Origin: Prorocentrum cordatum
Taxonomy: Eukaryota; Sar; Dinophyceae; Prorocentrales; Prorocentraceae
Length of the DNA: 64,000 nucleotides
Reading direction: 5' to 3'
Assembly: GCA_963575745.1 (NCBI GenBank)
Contig: CAUYUJ010019282.1
Location: forward strand, 62,001-126,000
Shown: positions 57,360 to 64,000 of the stretch, piece after piece
How the letters are laid out: each line of letters begins with the position of its first letter
How positions within the stretch are numbered: the first letter of the stretch is position 1
Translations under genes and position numbers: made by a program
Notes under the pieces: model-generated
What the model was told of the DNA's origin: nothing
Databases searched by the model: none
What the model saw: only the letters and a program-made list of their open reading frames with translations

Positions 57360-58700
57360 GGGTTGGTCGCGACGCAGCTGCCTCAAGGACAGAGCTAGGC
57401 GACAAAACCAGCGGTCCTGCAATCATTACCTTCTGGCATTAGGCTGGCGGGAAGACTGGGATGCGTGCGTCCACTGGTTGCCCATTCATGCCAGCGTCGC
57501 GAGGCAGTTGCCTCAAGGACAAAGCTTGGCGGCAAAACCAGCGGTCCTGCAAGATTTCGCCCTCTAGTTAGGGTTGGTGGCTACTTTCTGGGTGTAGACC
57601 GGCGGGGAGACCGGGATGCGCGCTTCCACCAGTTGCCTATTGTTTGCCATCGTCGCGCGCGAGGCAGTTGCCTCAAGAACAAAGCCAGGCGGCAAAGCCT
57701 GCGGTTCGGCAGGCTTTCATCTTCCCGTACTGATCACTGCTTGTTGGCCGCATCCGGGCGGAAAGGCCTGGGTGCAAGCAAACGCAGGTGTTCAATGACG
57801 GGGCTTCGCGCATCCTCAGATCCTGCACAATTGCCCTCATCGCGAGGCAGTTGCCTCAAGGACGCACCTGGCGGCAAGGCTGGTAGTCCTGCACATTTTC
57901 GCGCATCCCCTCGTTTCCCTCTCCCCCCTCCCTTTTCCGCCGCTACCTGGCGGCAAGGCCAGTTTGTGTGAATATTGAGACTCGGCACTTTACTTCAGTC
58001 GCGAGGCAGTTGCCTCAAGGACGCAGACGGCGGCAAGGCCGGTAGTCCTGCACACCCATGCGTGTCCCCGTCATCCCCCTTTCTTCCGTCCATATTCCGC
58101 CACCCCTTGGCGGCCAGACCGGGCCACGTGCATCCTCAGACCCTGCACGCTGGCCCTTGTCGCGAGGCAGTTGCCTCAAGGACGCAACCGGCGGCAAGGC
58201 CGGTAGTCCTGCACACCCTCACGTGTCCCCCTCATCCCCTCTCCTCCCTCCATACTCCGCCACCCCATGGCGGCCAGACCGGGCCGCGTGCCCCCTCAGA
58301 TCCTGCACGCTGGCCCTTGTCGCGAGGCAGAAGGCTGCCAGTCCTGCACACCCATACGTGTCCCCGTCATCCCCTTTCTTCCCTCCATATTCCGCCACCC
58401 CTTGGCGGCCAGACCGGGCCACGGGCCAAGTGCATCCTCAGACCCTGCACGCTGGCCCCTGTCGCGAGGCAATTGCCTCAAGGACGCAACCGGCGGCAAG
58501 GCCGGTAGTCCTGCACACCCTTGCGTGTCCCCCCCATCCATTCTCCTCCCTCCATACTCCGCCACCCCATGGCGGCCAGACCGGGCCACGTGCATCCTCA
58601 GATCCTGCACGCTGGCCCTTGTCGCGAGGCAGTTGCCTCAAGGACGCAACCGGCGGCAAGGCCGGTATTCCTGCACACTCCCACGTGCCCCTCTCACCCT
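57360..58700. repeat. Tandem repeat of ~160-180 bp, about eight units
   Basis: GCGAGGCAGTTGCCTCAAGG recurs near 57498, 57660, 57842, 58000, 58160, 58461 and 58622, with a shortened unit at 58320. GAGGCAGTTGCCTC is itself a 6-bp-arm palindrome. Pyrimidine-rich middles (CCCCTCATCCCC) vary. Confidence 0.85.
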
Positions 58701-58749
58701 CCTCCCTCCCCCCCCGTTCCCATTTTCCCCCTCCTCCTACTTCCCCTCA

Positions 58750-59170
58750 ACCTCGGAGGATTTGGAGGATGCTCACACGCTTCGTGCGCCCATCGCGCTG
58801 GAACGCGGAGAGTGCAGTGGAATGATGGCGGGTTCACTGTGGCTGGCGGCTCTGTGGCGCATTGCACCCTGCGGGCAAAGGCACCAGCGAGGTGCACAAT
58901 GAAGATAACCGCAACCAGGAACGAGGAGGACGTGAATGAGGTTCACAACCTCTTCCCTACTGCCTACCTCCCCTCTTCGCCCTTGGAGGATGTGGAGGAT
59001 TTTCGCACGTTTCGTGCGTCCAGCGCGCTGAGGCGCGTCATTCGCGCGCGGGAGAAAGCAGACGTATCCAGACGGGATACACTGTGGCTGGCGGCTCTGT
59101 GGCGCATTCCTTCCCGTTGCGGTCCGAGGCAACAGAGCGGTGCCCAATGAAGATAACCGCGCCCAGGAGC
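58750..59170. repeat. Two diverged ~230-bp direct repeats
   Basis: TTTGGAGGATGCTCACACGC near 58760 and TGTGGAGGATTTTCGCACGT near 58988; both units contain CTGTGGCTGGCGGCTCTGTG and end AATGAAGATAACCGC. 59171-60030 holds no gene I can support. Confidence 0.75.
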
Positions 59171-60050
59171 GAGGAGGACAAGGTTGAGTTCCCCAACCTC
59201 AAAGGCCACGTCAGGCCAAACCCCCCGGCGGGTCCTCCTAGGCCTCGTCAGGCCGTACTTTCCGGCGGTGCTTGCGCAGTCAGCTGATCGTCATGGTTAT
59301 TCTACGTGGCTGTGGCCCGGTCGTGCTTTTCACGAGGAGCGTCAAGGGGCCCCCATGCTCATTCACTGACAACATTCGATATCGCGCCTTATCCTACTCA
59401 TTGCTCTTAAGACGTTTTGCCATAGCTGTGGCTAGATAAACCTGTGGTGCGAACTTCGTGTCCGCCGCCGAATTGGCACGATTCTCATTCCTCCCAAGCT
59501 GCATTGCAGCAGCAGTGTTCTGGATATCCTGTGGTGCAGACATCGTATCCGAAGCTGCACTGGCACGAAAAAGGAAGCGGCACTGCATGTGCAGTAGGGG
59601 GGGGATGAGGGTTACGAACTTCCCCCCCTCGATCCTGCTCGTTTGCACCCTGGGCCCTGTGCTCACAAGGATGGGCACTCTCTATGGCAGGAGGCGCCGA
59701 GAGACTCACATGCCACAGAGACGGTGCGCGACGCACTGCCCGTGACACTCCCGGCGCATAACTTGCATCCGTCCCAACACTCCAGCGCTGCTTCCGTGGG
59801 CCATCCAAGCCGTCGGCACGACCGACGACGTCTATTTTGACCATCGGTCGTGAGACGGCCATCGCCATTTTAGCTCGCGTCGCCCTGTTGCCCCTAGTGG
59901 CGCTCCGCTTTGCGGTTGAGCAGGTTTCCTTTTCAGCCGTAGGCTGACGACCAGTTCTGCCATGGTCGACCAGTCGTCATCCCTGCAATGGCGAAGAGCC
60001 CGCGTCGGAGCAGGGCACCCTTGTCACCCCGTTAAGAGGTACCCAGCCGA

Positions 60051-60302
60051 GAACCGCCGGTTCCCCCTGGTCTCCCCCAGGGTGCGGTCCGCTCTTCTGT
60101 GGACCAGATCCCCGGTGTCAACTTACAGCGGCAACAGTGGCGGCAGTGCAGGGGGGAACCGCACCGTTCATCCTGAGGGTCGACCCGTCTGACTTTCGAG
60201 CGGGCCGCCGTATCCCCCCTAGGATGGCGATCCGACCCGCGGTGGCGCAGATCCCCCCCGCCCCCCCTCAGGGTGGCGCCCCGACCTGCTGTATAGCAGG
60301 TC
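60051..60302. repeat. Cluster of unrelated short palindromes
   Basis: GAACCGCCGGTTC (60051-60063), CCCCTGG/CCAGGG (60064-60082), GGTCC...GGACC (60086-60105), GGGTCGACCC (near 60177) and GACCTGCT-GTAT-AGCAGGTC (60283-60302). They differ in sequence, unlike the TGCT family. Confidence 0.6.
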
Positions 60303-60404
60303 CCCCATCGCCGCCCTGCTGAGGAGTGGGCCCCCCGGTCACCGACAGGATCGCGATCCCTTCTCCCGTTGGAGCAGGCCCACATGGCGCCACCAGAGTA
60401 GCAG

Positions 60405-60482
60405 CCGTCTAACGTTATTCTGGGGGAGTCCAGCGTCTGACGTTATTCTGGGGAATCAGCGTCTGACTCTGTTCTGGGGGAT
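60405..60482. repeat. Three ~26-bp tandem units
   Basis: CGTCTAACGTTATTCTGGGG, CGTCTGACGTTATTCTGGGG and CGTCTGACTCTGTTCTGGGG in succession. Confidence 0.8.
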
Positions 60483-60739
60483 GCCAGCCCATCCCCTGGC
60501 CAGGCGGTGTGACACGCTTCACGCTCTCTCACTGGCATGGTATGGCGGCGATAGGAGCTATCGTGAAGCTCCCCCGCCACACCTAACGGTGCCTCCAACG
60601 GTCCCCGCACAGGCTCTGGGACCAGAAGGTTGGCGTCACAACCTTCACGAGCACCGTTTTCAAGGATGGGAGAGCCTGCGTGACCCACCCGACCTGAAAG
60701 GGTTACGCCTACCCTCAAGGGCATTAGCGCTACACTACG

Positions 60740-60888
60740 ATCCTCCTCCTCCTCCTCATCCTCCTCCTCCTCCTCCTCCTACTCCTCCTCCTCCTCCTCC
60801 TCCTCCTCCTCGTCCTCCTCCTCCTCCTCCTCCTCCTCCTCCTCCTCCTCCTCCTCCTCCTCCTCCTCCTCCTCCTCCTCCTCCTCCC
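60740..60888. repeat. CCT trinucleotide microsatellite
   Basis: About 150 bp of CTC units immediately before segmental copy B, matching the CCT tract before copy A. 60483-60739 has no recognisable gene. Confidence 0.95.
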
Positions 60889-61433
60889 ACAACCTTCCTG
60901 CTCTGCGGGGGAAAAAAAGCACCAACAACTCGTTCCACCGCAGGCACTCCGCCAGCTCACCGGGCGCCACGCTGAAATGCCCCCGAACCCGCTGCACACT
61001 GTGGCGCCGTCGGTCGGCTCGAGGGGAACAGGAAACAACGCTGTAAAACCCACGTGGTCCCATCCCTACATGTCCACACGTGTACGAATACCAAAAATAC
61101 CCCAACTGCCGTGAGATAAACAACACATCGTGAATGCAAATTTGACCAGACCCAAGACATGCGTACACTAGAACCACGCATGCGCTTCACGCGCGCTTAG
61201 ATTCTAGTGACCGCTACTCCACGTTGCGCAGCCATCGGGACTGCTTTCCCTCGGCGACATCAGGCCACACTCGTGCGCGAGCGTTCATGTAACGCGGACC
61301 CGGTGCAAACCAGACGCTTCTAACGTGAAGAACGCTCAAGGTAGGCGGATCTGCAACATGCACGGAACATGTCAAGGGAAAACAGGACGAACAAACTTTC
61401 GCCGAGTCGTGCAACAAAATACGTTTCATATTC

Positions 61434-63157
61434 TTACGTTGGGTAACGGCTGTTACCGGGGTGGGCCTGGCGGGTAACGGTAACGGCGGCCGCGGCGTGC
61501 GCCCGCCAGGTTGCGTCCGCGCCATCGGAACATACATTGCCTTCGCGCCCTGCTATCCCGCTCGCGGCCGAGGCTACCGGCAGCTCCAAGAAGTCGAAAT
61601 AGTTGGTAGGGAGGGTCTGCGCAAGGGCCCCGTCCACGGAGGCAACGGCTTGGCTCGCGCGGCCCTGGAAGCGCAGCGCGTCGCTGATAGCGGTGATTAG
61701 TGGGCCTCCACTGCCTGGGCCCTCCGCCTCGGCGGTAGACCAGCGCTGCCATGCCTGGAAAGAATTCAGGATATGTTGACGGCGCCGCGTTGGCGTCGGT
61801 GCCCTGGGAGGTCGCTTAGTAGAATGTCGATCCACTCGGACAGAGACCTCGACTATCATATGATCTCTGAAGGGGCCCAGGGCCAGCGGGGTCCCACGAA
61901 TGACCCGCGCGAAATCCTGGGAGCCCGTAACGCGCGCGTGGCGATGTAGTCGATCCGCGCCTCACCCTGACCGTCAGGGTTCCTCCATGTGGAACTGCGC
62001 CCTGGTGCTGGGCCGAAGGTGTTAAAGGCACGCATACTAGACTGGGGGAGATTGTCATGGAAGCGTCGTCCGCTGTCGGTCCACTGCGGTCGATGCCGTC
62101 GCCATGAACTGGCATGACCTACTTCCGGTCGTGACGGCGCCATGCCACCGTTGCCCTCCAGGGCCAATGGTATAGCACAGCGAACGGGGATGCAGCCCAG
62201 CGCACGATTCATATTGTCAAAGACCTCGCCCTTGTCGCGTCAGCATGCCGCGTGGGCAGCTGCTGTCATGGGTCGGGTTTGGGGTTTGTCAGCTGGGGCG
62301 TATCCACAGAGGGCGTGGAAGTCGATGTGGGGCTCGCGTTGGACCCGAATGCCCACGAGCCTCCCCTGTTGCCACCTGCGCGCAACAGGAATCTCCCCCT
62401 GTGAAGCAATTCGCTTGGATATAGCAATGGCAACCCCGTCCTTCAAGTGGCGAGCCGCGCGTGGGGAAGGCGCGACGATGTAGTCGGGGCTCCCCCACTG
62501 GTGCTCGATGGAGAGCATGGCGCCCTGCAGGCCAAGAACGTCGACGCGGGCAGCCGCCGCGCGTCGAAGAACTTCGCCCAAGCGGACAGGCATGATAATT
62601 GTCTCGGCGCTGCGCGACCACATCTTGACGTGACCGCGGCGCGGGGTGCAATGTGTCGGCGGGGGAAGTGAAGGTAGGAGCACCGCGCCGTCGTGCGCCG
62701 CCAGTCGGCACAGCTTCGCCACTGCGTCCTGGCCGTCGCACAGGGCCCCCTTGAACCGCGCCCGCCCTCTGGCGAGCATGGCTCGGCAGGCGCGGTGATA
62801 GCTCCTCGTGCTGCGCACTGGCTCGCTCCGATCCTCGACATCATCTGATGGCATGGAACTCCGCGGTGATCGCGCCGTCGCCGAACGCTCGGCCCTCCAG
62901 CGTAAGTAACTTCGGCTAGCGATGGAACGCAGAAGAACGAGAAACGAAACATGTCTCGCCATCGACTGAGAATCATGCCGCGCGGGGGCTCGCGACCCCG
63001 CTGACACCAGAAAAACGCCACAATCGCTGGAGCCAAAGCCTTCTACGCGCGCCCCCGTCATCCGCCAGGCCTTGGTGGAGAGGCAATCCCGAGCCCTTCC
63101 GCCCTCAGACTCCCCCCAATTGAAAATCTCCCCCTCCGGGCCCGCAGCAACGTCCAT
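61434..63157 (-). pseudogene. EEP endonuclease domain of a retroelement, copy B, frameshifted in its second half
   Basis: The minus ORF 63157-62240 keeps the region scrambled in copy A: DVLGLQGAMLSIEHQWG, DYIVAPSPRAARHLKDGVAI, RRWQQGRLVGIRVQREPHID and HALCGYAPADKPQTRPM. It then stops before RRDKGEVFDN. Further frames carry MNRALGCIPVRCAIPLALEG, GEARIDYIAT and VEVSVRVDRHSTKR. LQE is LQG as in copy A. The two copies are intact in different halves. Confidence 0.75.
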
Positions 63158-63735
63158 CGCGCGACTCTTCGAGTCTGCGCGCGCTTCCCGTCATCCGCCA
63201 GGCCCCCGACCACGAGCGCACAACGCGCGCTCCCCCCCCCAGACCCGCCCCCCAGTTGATAAACTCACTCCGGACAACAAAACGTCAATCTCGCGACTCT
63301 TCGAGTCTCAGCGCGCTTCCGTCATCCGCCAGGCCTTGATCGCGGAGCAATCCCGAGCCCTTCCCCCATCAGACTCCCCCCAGTTGGAAAGATTTCCCTC
63401 CGGACCGGAACCGGCGCCCATCGCGCGACTCTTCGAGTCCACGCGTGCTTCCCGTCATCCGCCAGGCCTTGATCACGGAGCAATCCCGAGCCCTTCCCCC
63501 CTCAGACTCCCCCCAATTGAAAATATTCCCCTCCGGGCCGGAACCAGCGTCCATCGCGCGACTCTTCGAGTCCACGCGCGCGCTTCCCGTCTGACTCCGC
63601 CAGGCCTTGATCACGGAGCAATCCCAAGCACTTCCCACCTCAGACCCCCCGAGATGAAACTATTTGCCCCCAGGCCGGAACCGGCGTCCATCCCGCGACT
63701 CTTCGAGCCTACGCGCGCCTTTTTTTTAAAGACGC
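63055..63735 (-). repeat. 133-bp monomers upstream of the EEP domain, copy B
   Basis: Same monomers as 53655-54335 (CATCCGCCAGGCC and GCGCGACTCTTCGAGTC), five or so units, including the same damaged unit with CCCAGTTGATAAACTCACTC. Confidence 0.85.
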
Positions 63736-64000
63736 AACCCCGATCAAGAGGTCTCGCGAGCCCTCGACAAGGCCCGCCCGCTCTAGGGTGACCCGCGCAC
63801 GCGTGCATCTAGGATGCGTCACGCGTGGCTACCACCCTCTGGCGGCGGGCACACGCGACTGGCCATAGCCCTCTGGCCACGAGACAGGCGGCATGCCGTT
63901 GCAGCCGCGGTGGAAAACAAGCAGAAAGGGAGAGTGCAGAAGGCAGGCGAAGGTGACGCGCATGGAAGGCAGACCGCCCTTCCCAGCAGAGCCAAGGCGG

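Larger units (their letters stand above)
60889..64000 (-). repeat. Segmental duplication copy B, running to the window edge
   Basis: Partner of 51488-54547, with a few percent divergence and small indels. Its far end is not visible. Confidence 0.9.

Overview
The window reads as nuclear DNA of a core dinoflagellate. It is GC-rich, most of it is non-coding, simple repeats and satellites are everywhere, and the recognisable proteins are EEP-endonuclease/reverse-transcriptase/RNase H retroelement relics and mobile-element-type proteins of kinds I associate with dinoflagellate genomes. Inferred introns have GC-AG or GA-AG borders. Prorocentrum-like is my best guess (inference only). I see no bacterial operon, tRNA, rRNA or CRISPR.

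Layout. 1-4215: decayed non-LTR retrotransposon (EEP, RT, RNase H, + strand), split by an A-rich insertion flanked by a 9-bp direct repeat. 4216-7490: repeats with no convincing gene. 7500-9769: a second, 5'-truncated LINE (RT C-terminus, zinc knuckle, RNase H, two Cys fingers) with one in-frame TAA. 9846-10256: trinucleotide repeats.

10544-35230 is the centre of interest. It is a 24.7-kb block bounded by perfect 31-bp terminal inverted repeats that begin and end with TA. Just inside each end is an array of three copies of a second palindrome (core CCCTCTGTCACAGAGGG), and a larger array sits at 22.97-23.31 kb. Every plausible gene inside lies on the minus strand: a Trp-rich N-terminus plus WRWQ-type protein (33.5-34.7 kb), a degenerate EEP-like protein with an Ala/Pro tail (28.2-30.8), a small WYRDHWGNWYK protein (27.1-27.5), a CPHVKVAL-type protein (23.8-26.3), an MKRKA protein and its broken copy (21.8-22.7 and 20.2-20.8), an OTU-like/HTH/DDE transposase gene (14.2-19.2) and a GDFNM EEP nuclease (11.5-13.6). 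I read the block as a giant Tc1/mariner/pogo-type transposon with cargo.

Only inside this block, and always in one orientation, lie about 55 short hairpins with an invariant centre (CGC-TGCT-GCG on +, CGC-AGCA-GCG on the gene strand). Their outer arms differ from locus to locus yet remain self-complementary, up to 21 perfect base pairs. They interrupt coding sequence (Ala-Ala-Ala, Gln-Gln or Ser-Ser readings) and non-coding DNA alike. I know of no described family with these properties.

35231-64000 is satellite-rich: a 77-bp satellite (39.0-40.75 kb), 550 bp of CAT repeats, a TCAGCC minisatellite, a 73-bp tandem, a 160-bp satellite, a 1-kb TTA tract, GGCCCC/AAGAG degenerate repeats, a ~160-180-bp tandem, and a >3-kb segmental duplication (51.5-54.5 versus 60.9-64.0 kb). 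The duplicated block carries the 5' half of an EEP retroelement preceded by 133-bp monomers. I find no intact gene there.
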